From Actinomycetota bacterium (GTDB lineage Bacteria; Actinomycetota; UBA4738; HRBIN12), in the NCBI GenBank assembly GCA_026003015.1, contig BPGL01000001.1, positions 359,353 to 423,352 of the forward strand: a stretch of DNA of 64,000 bases, given 5' to 3'. The position numbers and the translations under genes are program-made. Under the pieces are notes generated by a model. It was not told where the DNA came from and made no database searches. It worked only from the letters and a program-made list of their open reading frames with translations. Below, in pieces: positions 9,036 to 16,823 of this stretch (positions within the stretch are counted from its first letter, which is position 1; each line of letters opens with the position of its first letter).

Positions 9036-9659
9036 GTCTCGACCGATCCGCGGATCAACGACCGGATCCGGGCTCCGGAGGTACGGCTCGTCGGGGCCGA
9101 CGGCCAGCAGATCGGCGTCGTACCGACCGCCGACGCGCTGCGCCGGGCTCGGGAGCTCGACCTGGACCTGGTCGAGGTCGCGCCGCAGGCCGATCCGCCG
9201 GTGGCGCGGATCATGGACTACGGCAAGTACCGCTACGAGCGGGACCTCCGGCAGAAGGAGGCCCGGCGCAAGCAGGCGCGGACCGGTCTGAAGGAGATCA
9301 AGTTCCGCCCGAAGATCGACCCGCACGACTACGCCACGAAGAAGGGCCACGTCGAGCGCTTCCTGCGGGCGGGCAACAAGGTGAAGGTGACGATCATGTT
9401 CCGGGGCCGGGAGCTCGCCCACACCGAGCTCGGTCGCAAGATCCTGGACCGTCTCGTCGCCGACCTGGGGGAGCTCGTGGTCGTCGAGTCGATGCCCCGC
9501 CAGGAGGGGCGGAACATGATCATGGTGATCTCGCCGAACAAGCGGTACCTCGACGAGCTCGCCCGACGAGCGCGCAAGGCCGAGCGTGAGCCGAGCGCCG
9601 AGGAGCCGGCGCAGGCCGAGCCCGAGGCGCCGGTCGCGGCGGCCACCGACGAGGGGTGA
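9036..9659 (+). CDS. infC: Translation initiation factor IF-3 (start codon non-canonical or frameshifted)
   Basis: IF-3 binds the 30S subunit, checks the start codon and prevents premature subunit joining. The protein is about 207 residues with the N-domain ([15 protein letters not shown]), the linker helix and the C-domain ([21 protein letters not shown]), then an Ala/Glu-rich tail. The conserved frame has no ATG, GTG or TTG between an in-frame TGA at 9027-9029 and RINDR at 9051. An excellent AGGAGGTGAT at 9021-9030 points to GTC at 9036 as start, giving [10 protein letters not shown] after the initiator. Rare starts (AUU, AUC, AUA) are known for infC because IF-3 represses itself through them; GUC would be new to me. 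The other reading is one extra G in GCGGGG, which would open the frame from ATG at 9029. Confidence 0.85.
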   Translation, partial: VSTDPRINDRIRAPEVRLVGADGQQIGVVPTADALRRARELDLDLVEVAPQADPPVARIMDYGKYRYERDLRQKEARRKQARTGLKEIKFRPKIDPHDYATKKGHVERFLRAGNKVKVTIMFRGRELAHTELGRKILDRLVADLGELVVVESMPRQEGRNMIMVISPNKRYLDELARRARKAEREPSAEEPAQAEPEAPVAAATDEG

Positions 9660-9666
9660 GGACCGG

Positions 9667-9864
9667 ATGCCGAAGCAGAAGACCCACCGAGCCTCCGCGA
9701 AGCGGTTCCGGATCACGCGGAGCGGCAAGATCGTGCGCCGGAAGGCGACGGGCAACCACATGCTGATGAAGAAGTCGAGCAGCCGGCGCCGGCGGATCGA
9801 AGGCACGGCGACGGTGGACACACCGGGTGAGCGGCGGACGCTGCGCCGACTGCTGGGGGCGTAG
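9667..9864 (+). CDS. rpmI: 50S ribosomal protein L35
   Basis: A 65-residue, strongly basic protein of the large subunit. It begins [14 protein letters not shown] and has the family pattern [16 protein letters not shown] and HMLMKKS. It starts 7 bases after infC and ends at the base before rplT. The infC-rpmI-rplT order is nearly universal in bacteria. Confidence 0.95.
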   Translation: MPKQKTHRASAKRFRITRSGKIVRRKATGNHMLMKKSSSRRRRIEGTATVDTPGERRTLRRLLGA

Positions 9865-10221
9865 ATGGCACGGGTCAAGCGATCGGTCCACGCGAAGAAG
9901 AAGCGGCGCGCGATCCTCGCGCGCGCGAAGGGCTACACGGGTGCACGCCGGGTGCGGTACCGCGCGGCCAAGGAGCAGGTGCTCCATTCCGGGGCCTACG
10001 CGTACCGCGACCGTCGGGACCGCAAGGCCCAGTTCCGTCGGCTGTGGATCGCGCGGATCAACGCGGCGTGCCGCACGCACGGGCTGAGCTACGCGACCTT
10101 CATCGGCGGTCTGAAGAAGGCGGGGGTCGAGCTCGATCGCAAGATCCTCGCCGATCTCGCCGTGCGGGACCCCGGGGCGTTCGCGGCCCTCGTGGACCGG
10201 GTCAAGGCCGAGCGCGGCTGA
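9865..10221 (+). CDS. rplT: 50S ribosomal protein L20
   Basis: A 118-residue large-subunit protein needed for early assembly; in several bacteria it also represses its own operon by binding the leader RNA. The basic N-terminus ([18 protein letters not shown]), [19 protein letters not shown] and the C-terminal globular segment [18 protein letters not shown] are all present. ATG follows the rpmI stop with no gap. A promoter for the next gene lies 24 bases after the stop. Confidence 0.96.
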   Translation: MARVKRSVHAKKKRRAILARAKGYTGARRVRYRAAKEQVLHSGAYAYRDRRDRKAQFRRLWIARINAACRTHGLSYATFIGGLKKAGVELDRKILADLAVRDPGAFAALVDRVKAERG

Positions 10222-10244
10222 CCCGCGCGGTCGCCGAGCCCACG

Positions 10245-10250
10245 TAGACT
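10245..10250 (+). promoter_or_regulatory. -10 element of the methyltransferase-kinase fusion gene (TAGACT)
   Basis: TAGACT lies 26 bases before the GTG start; the short leader contains GGGGGAGGAGG. This would let the fusion gene be expressed separately from the ribosomal protein genes. Confidence 0.45.
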
Positions 10251-10276
10251 CGCCCCGTCCGACCGAGGGGGAGGAG

Positions 10277-11728
10277 GTGCTGAGCTCGGCCAGGAACCCC
10301 AAGGTCGCCGGGGCCGCCCGGCTGCGCAAGCGCGCCTTCCGCGAGCGCGATCGACGCTTCCTGGTCGAGGGCGCCCAGGGCGTCGGCGAGGGGCTCGAGG
10401 CCGGCGCGCTCGAGACGTTGTTCGTCCTCGACCCCCACGATCCCCTCGCGGTCCGGGCCCGCCAGGCGGGGGTCGACGTTCACCACGTGTCGGAGGACCT
10501 CCTGCGGCGGCTCGCCGCCACCGTCACCCCCCAAGGGGTCCTCGGCGTCGCCCGCTTCGTGGACGTGGACCTCGAGGAGCTACCGGCCGAGGGCTGCCTC
10601 GCGCTGCTGCACGAGGTCCGCGACCCGGGCAACGCTGGGACGGTGATCCGTTCGGCCGACGCCGCCGGCGCGTCCGGCGTCGTGGTCTCGACCCGCTCCG
10701 TGGACGTGTACAACCCGAAGACCGTGCGCGCGACGGCGGGGTCGGTGTTCCACCTCCCGATCGTGCGCGAGGTGCCCACCGAGGATGCGATCCGCCGTCT
10801 CCGCGGCGAGGGGGTGCGGGTGCTCGCGATGGACGGGCGCGGGGACCGCGACCTGTACGGGATCGATCTGGGTGGACCCGTCGCGTTCTGCTTCGGCAAC
10901 GAGGCGCACGGCCTGCCCGAGGAGATCCGCGCGCTGGCGGACGCGGTCGTGCGCGTGCCCCACGCGGGGAAGGCCGAGTCGCTGAACCTTGCCGCGGCGG
11001 CGACCGTGTGTCTGTTCGAGTGGGCCCGCCGTGCCCACCGGAGCGCGGAGGCCCTCGAGACCCTGATCGCCGCGGCCGCACACGACCTGCGCTCGCCCCT
11101 GACGGCGATGAAGGGGTTCGGCTACGCCCTCGAGCGTCACGCCGACCGGATGGAGCCCGAGCAGCGAGCGATGATGCTCACCGGGATCGTGCACGACGCC
11201 GACCGCATGGACACGATCCTGCGCCAGCTCGTCGACGCCGCGCGCCTGGTCGGCGGGTCCTTCGAGGTGTATCGGGAGCAGACCGATCTGTCGGAGCTCG
11301 TGCACCAGATCGCCGAGCAGCAGGCGCGCGATCCGGAGCACCCCCCGATCCGGTGGTCCGGCGAGGCGGGTCCGTTCCTGATCGACCCGGCGCGGATGCG
11401 GACGACGGTCCTCGCGTTCGCCGAGTCGCTCGTGTGGTGGACCGAGGAGGGACCGATCGAGGTCGGTGCGAAGCGGCGGGGTGCGAGGCTGCACCTGTGG
11501 GCCTCCCGGTCCGGGGCGCGGGTCTCGGCCGAGGAGGCCGAGGGGCTCTTCCGGCCTCGTCGGCCCGGTACGGGAGCCGGCAGCAAGATGGGGCTCTACG
11601 TCGCCCGGGGGGTGGCCGAGGCCCAGGGGGGCCGCGCCTGGGCGGAGGTCGCCGACGGCGTGCTCAGCTTCCACGTCGAGCTGCCGCTGCCCGAGCGCGT
11701 CGCGGTCCGGGAGGCGGCGGACGGCTAG
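10277..11728 (+). CDS. SpoU/TrmH-family rRNA 2'-O-methyltransferase fused to a histidine-kinase-like module
   Basis: One uninterrupted frame of 483 residues with two parts. Residues 1-255 form a SpoU-class methyltransferase: an L30e-like substrate-binding domain (LSSARNPKV, FLVEGAQGV) and the knotted SAM domain with EVRDPGNAGTVIRSADAAG at about 113, CFGNEAHGLPEEI at 205 and AESLNLAAAATVCLFEW. Residues 258-480 look like a sensor kinase: H-box AAHDLRSPLTAMKGFGYAL with His269, then a HATPase-like region. In that region the N-box is not recognisable and the DxGxG box is lost (RSGARVSAEE), while the last glycine box GSKMGLYVARG (from 435) remains. There is no sensor or membrane segment. Position between rplT and pheS matches tsnR (Rv1644) in M. 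tuberculosis. ATP binding is doubtful; a structural or dimerising role for the second half is possible. Confidence 0.85.
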   Translation: MLSSARNPKVAGAARLRKRAFRERDRRFLVEGAQGVGEGLEAGALETLFVLDPHDPLAVRARQAGVDVHHVSEDLLRRLAATVTPQGVLGVARFVDVDLEELPAEGCLALLHEVRDPGNAGTVIRSADAAGASGVVVSTRSVDVYNPKTVRATAGSVFHLPIVREVPTEDAIRRLRGEGVRVLAMDGRGDRDLYGIDLGGPVAFCFGNEAHGLPEEIRALADAVVRVPHAGKAESLNLAAAATVCLFEWARRAHRSAEALETLIAAAAHDLRSPLTAMKGFGYALERHADRMEPEQRAMMLTGIVHDADRMDTILRQLVDAARLVGGSFEVYREQTDLSELVHQIAEQQARDPEHPPIRWSGEAGPFLIDPARMRTTVLAFAESLVWWTEEGPIEVGAKRRGARLHLWASRSGARVSAEEAEGLFRPRRPGTGAGSKMGLYVARGVAEAQGGRAWAEVADGVLSFHVELPLPERVAVREAADG

Positions 11729-11731
11729 ACT
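11726..11731 (+). promoter_or_regulatory. -10 element of pheS (TAGACT), probable leaderless promoter
   Basis: TAGACT begins with the TAG stop codon of the upstream gene and ends 10 bases before the pheS ATG; there is no ribosome binding site. Confidence 0.5.
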
Positions 11732-11741
11732 CGGCGGCCTG

Positions 11742-12797
11742 ATGGACGTCGAGACGATGATCGCCACCTTCGAGGCGGAGCGGGAGCGCGCGCTGGTCCT
11801 GGCGCGGGGGGCCGCGACGCCGGAGGAGCTCGAGGCCGCGCGCGTGGCGGTGCTCGGGCGACGATCGCCGTTCGCCGAGGCGCAGCGACGCCTGGGCGCG
11901 CTGCAGCCCGAGGACCGTCGGCGCGCGGGCAAGGTCGCGAACGAGGCGCGCGAGGCGATCGTCGCGGCCCTTGCGACCCGAGCTAGCGAGCTCGAGGCGG
12001 CGGCGGAGGAGCAGCTCGTCGCGGCCGATCGCATCGACCTGACGCTTCCCGGTCGGCGACCGCCGATCGGGTCGCTGCACCCGCTCACGATCATCGAGGA
12101 CGAGGTCGTCGAGGCGTTCGTCGCGATGGGGTTCCGCGTCGTCGAGGGCCCCGAGGTGGAGGATGACTGGCACAACTTCGAGGCGCTGAACATCCCGGCG
12201 GACCACCCCGCGCGCACGATGAAGGACTCCCTGTACGTCGACGTGCCGGGGCAGCCGGGGCTCCTGTTGCGCACCGAGACCTCGGCCGCGCAGATCCGCA
12301 CGATGGAGTCGCAGGGGCCGCCCGTGTACATCGTGTCTCCGGGTCGCGTCTTCCGGCGCGAGACGCCGGACGCGACCCACCTGCCGGTGTTCCACCAGGT
12401 GGAGTGCCTGGTCGTGGACGAGGGGATCACCTTCGCCGATCTCAAGGGCACCCTCGAGGCGCTCGTGCGCTCGCTGTTCGGCCCGAGCCGGCGCGTGCGG
12501 CTCGGGCCGGCCTACTTCCCCTTCGTCGAGCCGGGCGCCGAGGTGGGCGTGTCGTGCTTCCGCTGCGATGGAGCGGGGTGCCGCGTATGCGGCAACGGAT
12601 GGATCGAGCTGCTGGGGGCCGGGATGGTGCATCCGCAGGTCCTCGAGAACTGCGGGTACGACAGCGAGCGCCTGACCGGGTTCGCGTTCGGGATGGGGAT
12701 CGAGCGGGTGGCGATGCTGCGGTGGGGGATCCCCGACATGCGCCTGTTGATCGAGGGCGACGTGCGGTTCCTCGAGCAGTTCGGAGGCGCCGCGTGA
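11742..12797 (+). CDS. pheS: Phenylalanyl-tRNA synthetase alpha subunit
   Basis: Catalytic subunit of the alpha2-beta2 synthetase that charges tRNA-Phe. The 351 residues contain an N-terminal coiled coil (about 1-90) and the class II catalytic core: motif 2 SPGRVFRRETPDATHLPVFHQ and motif 3 GFAFGMGIERVAML. A Cys-rich loop, CFRCDGAGCRVCGNGWIE, precedes AGMVHPQVLENCGYD; similar loops are usual in bacterial PheS. The end overlaps the pheT GTG by four bases (GTGA). Confidence 0.96.
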   Translation: MDVETMIATFEAERERALVLARGAATPEELEAARVAVLGRRSPFAEAQRRLGALQPEDRRRAGKVANEAREAIVAALATRASELEAAAEEQLVAADRIDLTLPGRRPPIGSLHPLTIIEDEVVEAFVAMGFRVVEGPEVEDDWHNFEALNIPADHPARTMKDSLYVDVPGQPGLLLRTETSAAQIRTMESQGPPVYIVSPGRVFRRETPDATHLPVFHQVECLVVDEGITFADLKGTLEALVRSLFGPSRRVRLGPAYFPFVEPGAEVGVSCFRCDGAGCRVCGNGWIELLGAGMVHPQVLENCGYDSERLTGFAFGMGIERVAMLRWGIPDMRLLIEGDVRFLEQFGGAA

Positions 12798-15175
12798 GGG
12801 TTCCCCTCGCCTGGCTCCGGGAGCTCGTGCCGGTCGAGCTCGAGACCGAGGAGCTCATCGAGCGCATCGGGCGACGGGGCGTCAAGGTCGAGGGCGTGCT
12901 CGAGCCGTGGTCGGGGCTGTCGGGCGTCGTGGTCGCCGAGGTGCTCGACGTGCGGGACCATCCGAACTCCGACCGCCTGTGCCTCGCGCGGGTCCGGACC
13001 CCGCAGCGCGAGGCCGAGGTGGTGGTCGGGGTTCGGAACATGCGCCCGGGGGACCGGGTTCCGTGGGCGCCTCCCGGCGCGCGCGTCCCCGAGCTCGACC
13101 GGCCCCTCGAGGCGCGTGCGATCCGCGGCGTCGTCTCCGAGGGGATGCTGTGTTCGCCCCGGGAGCTCGCGCTCGGCGCGGAGCACGAGGGGATCCTCGT
13201 GCTCGACGATCCCGACCTCGTTCCGGGGACCGACCTGCGAACCGGCCTCGGGCTCGACCAGCCGGTCCTCGACATCGAGGTGGAGCCGAACCGCCCCGAC
13301 TTCCTGTCGGTGCTCGGCGTCGCTCGGGAGGTGGCCGCGGCGACGGGCGCGCCGATCGTCGAGCCACCGGCGGCGCTCGCCGAGACGGACGAGCGCGCCA
13401 GCGAGGTCGCGAGCGTTCGGATCGAGGCGACGGACGCCTGTTCCCGCTACGTCGCGCGGATGCTCAGGGGCGTTCGGCCCGTGGCCTCGCCGTTGTGGGC
13501 GCGGGCCCGCCTGGTCGCGGCGGGGATGCGCCCGATCTCCGCCGTCGTCGACGCGACGAACTACGTGATGCTCGAGCTCGGCCAGCCGCTGCACGCGTTC
13601 GATCTCGCGCGCCTGACGGGGCCCGCGATCGTGGTGCGCTATGCGCAGGCGGGAGAGCGGCTGACGACGCTCGACGGCGTCGAACGCGTGCTCGAGCCCG
13701 AGGACCTGCTGATCTGCGACGCGAGCGGCCCCGTGGCGATCGCCGGGGTGATGGGGGGCGCGACCTCGGAGGTCGACGCGTCGACGACCGACGTGCTGCT
13801 GGAGTCCGCCCACTTCGCCCGCGGTCGGATCCTCAGGACGGCGCGACGGCTCGACCTGCATACCGAGGCCTCCCATCGGTTCGAGCGAGGGACGGACCCC
13901 GAGGGGCTCGACCGAGCCGCGGCGCGGTGCGCCGCCCTGATCGCCGCCTGGACGGGAGCGAGCGTGGCCTCGGGCGTGGCGGAGGCGGGCGAGGTTCCAC
14001 CGCGTCGGCGGGTCGTGCTGCGCCCGGACCGAGCCTCGTCCGTGCTCGGCTACCCGGTCTCGATCCGCGACGCCGCCGGGGCGTTCGCCGAGCTCGGGCT
14101 CCCGCACCGGATCGACGGCGACCGCGTGGAGGTCGAGGTCCCCGGCTACCGCGTGGACCTCGAGCGGGAGGTCGACCTCATCGAGGAGGTCCTCCGGGTC
14201 CAGGGCTACGACCGGGTCGGGTCCCGGCTGCCCCGCGCCCCCCACCCGGGCGGCGCTCCCCCCGCCTACGCCTTCGCGCGTCGGCTCAAGGAGGCGCTCC
14301 TTCGGGCCGGCCTTCGCGAGATCCGTCCCACGCCGTTCGTGTCCGCCGACGACGCGGCGGTCGGGGGCGCCCGCGCGGTGCCCGTGGCGAACCCGCTGCG
14401 CGTCGAGGAGGGGTTCTTGCGCACGAGCCTCGTCCCCGGCCTCGCGCGGTCGGCCGCGCGCAACCTCGATCTCGGGGCGCGCGGGGTGGCGCTGTTCGAG
14501 GTCGGCGTCGTGTTCGACCTCGCCGACGGGGTTCGCGAGCGACGCAGGGTCGGGTTCGTGCTCGCCGGCGCCGCCCCGGCCGCATGGGACGCGCCGGAGC
14601 GTCCGGTCGACGTGCTCGACGCGCGTGGGGTCCTGGAAGCGGTCCTGGCCGACGTCGGCGTCGAGGGGTGGGAGCTCGCCGCGGTCCCCGACGGTCCGTG
14701 GCACCCCGGTCGGTCCGCGGCCGTTCGGGTGGGGTCCGCGGAGGCCGGCGTGCTCGGGGAGCTGCACCCGCGCGCGGCGCGGGCCTTCGGCGTCGAGGGC
14801 CGCGTCGCGCTGTGCGAGCTCGACGTCGCGGCGCTGGCGGGCGCGCGCCGGACGGAGCGCACGGTCCGGGAGACGCCGCGCGTGCCGCCGGTGCGCCGGG
14901 ACCTGGCGTTCGTCGTGCCGGCGGAGGTTCCGGCCGGTCGCGTCCGGGCGATCTTGACCGAGGCGGGCGGCGAGCTCCTCGACGAAGCGGTGCTGTTCGA
15001 CGTGTACGAGGGCCCGCCCCTGCCGGCGGGGCGGAAGAGCCTGGCCTTCGCGGTGAGCTTCCGCGCGCCCGATCGGACGCTCGAGGGGCAGGAGGTCCAG
15101 CCCATCGTGGAGCGGATCGTGGAGCGGATCGCCGCGGAGGTCGGGGGCGAGCTCCGCACGACCCGGGCGGGGTGA
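12794..15175 (+). CDS. pheT: Phenylalanyl-tRNA synthetase beta subunit
   Basis: The 793-residue partner of PheS, with tRNA recognition and editing domains. In order: core start VPLAWLRELVPVELE, EMAP/tRNA-binding domain (about 40-150, DHPNSDRLCLARV), B3/B4 editing domain (about 205-375, DATNYVMLELGQPLHAFD), B5 domain, the catalytic-like core (VANPLRVEEGFLRTSLVPGL) and a C-terminal ferredoxin-like anticodon-binding domain (about 700-793, VPPVRRDLAFVVP). Full length and unbroken. Translationally coupled to pheS. Confidence 0.96.
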   Translation: MRVPLAWLRELVPVELETEELIERIGRRGVKVEGVLEPWSGLSGVVVAEVLDVRDHPNSDRLCLARVRTPQREAEVVVGVRNMRPGDRVPWAPPGARVPELDRPLEARAIRGVVSEGMLCSPRELALGAEHEGILVLDDPDLVPGTDLRTGLGLDQPVLDIEVEPNRPDFLSVLGVAREVAAATGAPIVEPPAALAETDERASEVASVRIEATDACSRYVARMLRGVRPVASPLWARARLVAAGMRPISAVVDATNYVMLELGQPLHAFDLARLTGPAIVVRYAQAGERLTTLDGVERVLEPEDLLICDASGPVAIAGVMGGATSEVDASTTDVLLESAHFARGRILRTARRLDLHTEASHRFERGTDPEGLDRAAARCAALIAAWTGASVASGVAEAGEVPPRRRVVLRPDRASSVLGYPVSIRDAAGAFAELGLPHRIDGDRVEVEVPGYRVDLEREVDLIEEVLRVQGYDRVGSRLPRAPHPGGAPPAYAFARRLKEALLRAGLREIRPTPFVSADDAAVGGARAVPVANPLRVEEGFLRTSLVPGLARSAARNLDLGARGVALFEVGVVFDLADGVRERRRVGFVLAGAAPAAWDAPERPVDVLDARGVLEAVLADVGVEGWELAAVPDGPWHPGRSAAVRVGSAEAGVLGELHPRAARAFGVEGRVALCELDVAALAGARRTERTVRETPRVPPVRRDLAFVVPAEVPAGRVRAILTEAGGELLDEAVLFDVYEGPPLPAGRKSLAFAVSFRAPDRTLEGQEVQPIVERIVERIAAEVGGELRTTRAG

Positions 15176-15213
15176 CGTCGTCGCGCGTGATGGCCGGCCG
15201 GGCGCGCCCCGGC

Positions 15214-15219
15214 TAGACT
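15214..15219 (+). promoter_or_regulatory. -10 element of argF (TAGACT), probable leaderless promoter
   Basis: TAGACT ends 10 bases before the argF ATG, in a 54-base gap after pheT; the gap has no Shine-Dalgarno sequence. Confidence 0.5.
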
Positions 15220-15229
15220 CCAGCGGCGG

Positions 15230-16150
15230 ATGGCGCGCCACTTCCTTTCGGTCGACGACCTCGACGCCGAGGAGCTCCTCGACCTGCTCGACCTCGCCGA
15301 CCGTCTGAAGGCCGACCGTTCCCTGTACCGAGGCGCCCTCGACGGCCGGTCGGTGGCGCTGATCTTCGAGAAGGCGTCGACGCGCACGCGCGTGTCCTTC
15401 GAGGTCGGGCTCGCGCAGCTCGGCGCCCAGCCGATCGCCCTGGCAGCCGGGGACCTGCAGCTGGGTCGCGGGGAGACGATCGAGGACACTGGCCGCGTGC
15501 TGTCGCGCTACGTCGACGCGGTCGTGCTTCGAACCTTCGAGCAGGACCGACTCGAAGCCCTGGCGCGAGCGGCGTCCGTGCCGGTCGTCAACGCCCTGTC
15601 GGATTTCGAGCATCCCTGCCAGGCGCTCGCGGACCTGCAGACGGTCCGAGAGCGGCTCGGAGGCCTCGCCGGACGGGTCCTGACGTTCGTCGGGGACGGC
15701 AACAACGTGGCGCACTCGCTCCTGCTCGCCGGCGCCAAGGCCGGGATGATCGTCCGCGTGGCGACGCCGCCGGGGTTCGAGCCGATCCCGCTCGTCGTGC
15801 AGCGCGCGAGCGAGATCGCGTCGACGACCGGTGGGTCGGTCGAGGTCGGCAACGACCCGAAGTCGGCGGCGCTCGGCGCGCACGCGCTGTACACGGACGT
15901 GTGGGCGAGCATGGGTCAGGAGGAGGAGGCCGACGAGCGGTCCCTCGTCTTCCCCGCGTACCGGATCGATGAGGAGCTGCTCGGGCTCGCCGCCCCGGAC
16001 GCGATCGTGCTGCACTGCCTGCCCGCGCACCGCGGTCAGGAGATCACCGACGAGGTGATCGACGGGCCGCGCTCGGCCGTGTGGGACCAGGCCGAGAACC
16101 GGCTGCACGCGCAGAAGGCCCTGATGCTCAGCCTGCTCGGCGTGGACTGA
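15230..16150 (+). CDS. argF: Ornithine carbamoyltransferase
   Basis: Makes citrulline from ornithine and carbamoyl phosphate in arginine synthesis. The 306 residues hold the carbamoyl-phosphate loop STRTR, HPCQALAD, the nucleotide-fold segment GDGNNVAHSLLL, DVWASMGQE of the ornithine loop and catalytic HCLPAHRG. It stands alone here; in M. tuberculosis argF belongs to an arginine operon at this chromosomal position, but no other arg gene is present. Confidence 0.96.
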   Translation: MARHFLSVDDLDAEELLDLLDLADRLKADRSLYRGALDGRSVALIFEKASTRTRVSFEVGLAQLGAQPIALAAGDLQLGRGETIEDTGRVLSRYVDAVVLRTFEQDRLEALARAASVPVVNALSDFEHPCQALADLQTVRERLGGLAGRVLTFVGDGNNVAHSLLLAGAKAGMIVRVATPPGFEPIPLVVQRASEIASTTGGSVEVGNDPKSAALGAHALYTDVWASMGQEEEADERSLVFPAYRIDEELLGLAAPDAIVLHCLPAHRGQEITDEVIDGPRSAVWDQAENRLHAQKALMLSLLGVD

Positions 16151-16163
16151 GCTGGCGGGTTCG

Positions 16164-16823
16164 ATGCCCGAACGGCTCGAGCGCGAGGCGCTCGCGGCGC
16201 CGGCCCTCGAGGTCGCGCCGGCCCTCGTCGGTCAGGTGCTCGTCCGCGCGCTGCCGGGCGGCCGCCGGCTCGCCGCCAGGATCGTCGAGGTCGAGGCCTA
16301 CGAGCAGGACGACCCCGCGAGCCACGCGCATCGGGGTCCCACGGACCGGAACCGCACGATGTTCGGCCCGCCCGGGCACCTGTACGTCTACTTCACCTAC
16401 GGCATGCACTGGTGCATGAACGTGGTCACCGGACCTGCGGGGCAGGGGTGCGCGGTGCTCCTGCGCGCCGGCGAGCCCCTTGAGGGGATCGACGAGATGC
16501 GCCGCCGCCGCCCGGGCCGGCCCGTGCGGGAGCTGTGCGCGGGTCCGGCGCGCTGGACCCGGGCGTTCGGGGTCGACGGGCGGCTGGATGGGGCCGACGT
16601 GATCGACGGACGGGAGATCTGGCTCGAGCGCGGGCCCGGCGCCTCGCGGGTCGTGGCGGCGCCCCGGGTCGGGATCCGCCGGGCGGCCGACCGGCCCTGG
16701 CGTTTCCTCGATCCGGGCAGCCCGGCGCTCTCGCGGCCGGCTCCGCCGCTGCGAGAGCCGACCGCCCAGGCCGCTCGGCGCCGACCTCCGCGTCTCGGGC
16801 CGGACGCCACCGCGGCGCGTTAG
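16164..16823 (+). CDS. mpg: 3-methyladenine DNA glycosylase (AAG/MPG family)
   Basis: Removes alkylated purines from DNA by base flipping, starting base-excision repair. The 219 residues contain the family segments RIVEVEAYEQDDPASHAHRG with the catalytic Glu, RNRTMFGPPGHLYVYFTYG with the intercalating Tyr region, HWCMNVVT and the LCAGPARWTRAF pocket. A basic, Ala/Arg-rich tail of about 25 residues follows. It starts 13 bases after argF, and its stop overlaps the stop of the convergent PBP gene by 4 bases. Confidence 0.92.
   Translation: MPERLEREALAAPALEVAPALVGQVLVRALPGGRRLAARIVEVEAYEQDDPASHAHRGPTDRNRTMFGPPGHLYVYFTYGMHWCMNVVTGPAGQGCAVLLRAGEPLEGIDEMRRRRPGRPVRELCAGPARWTRAFGVDGRLDGADVIDGREIWLERGPGASRVVAAPRVGIRRAADRPWRFLDPGSPALSRPAPPLREPTAQAARRRPPRLGPDATAAR

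Noticed and set aside
12551-12606. Cys-rich loop in PheS as a new zinc finger
   Set aside because: Similar Cys-rich segments before the last catalytic block occur in many bacterial PheS proteins.
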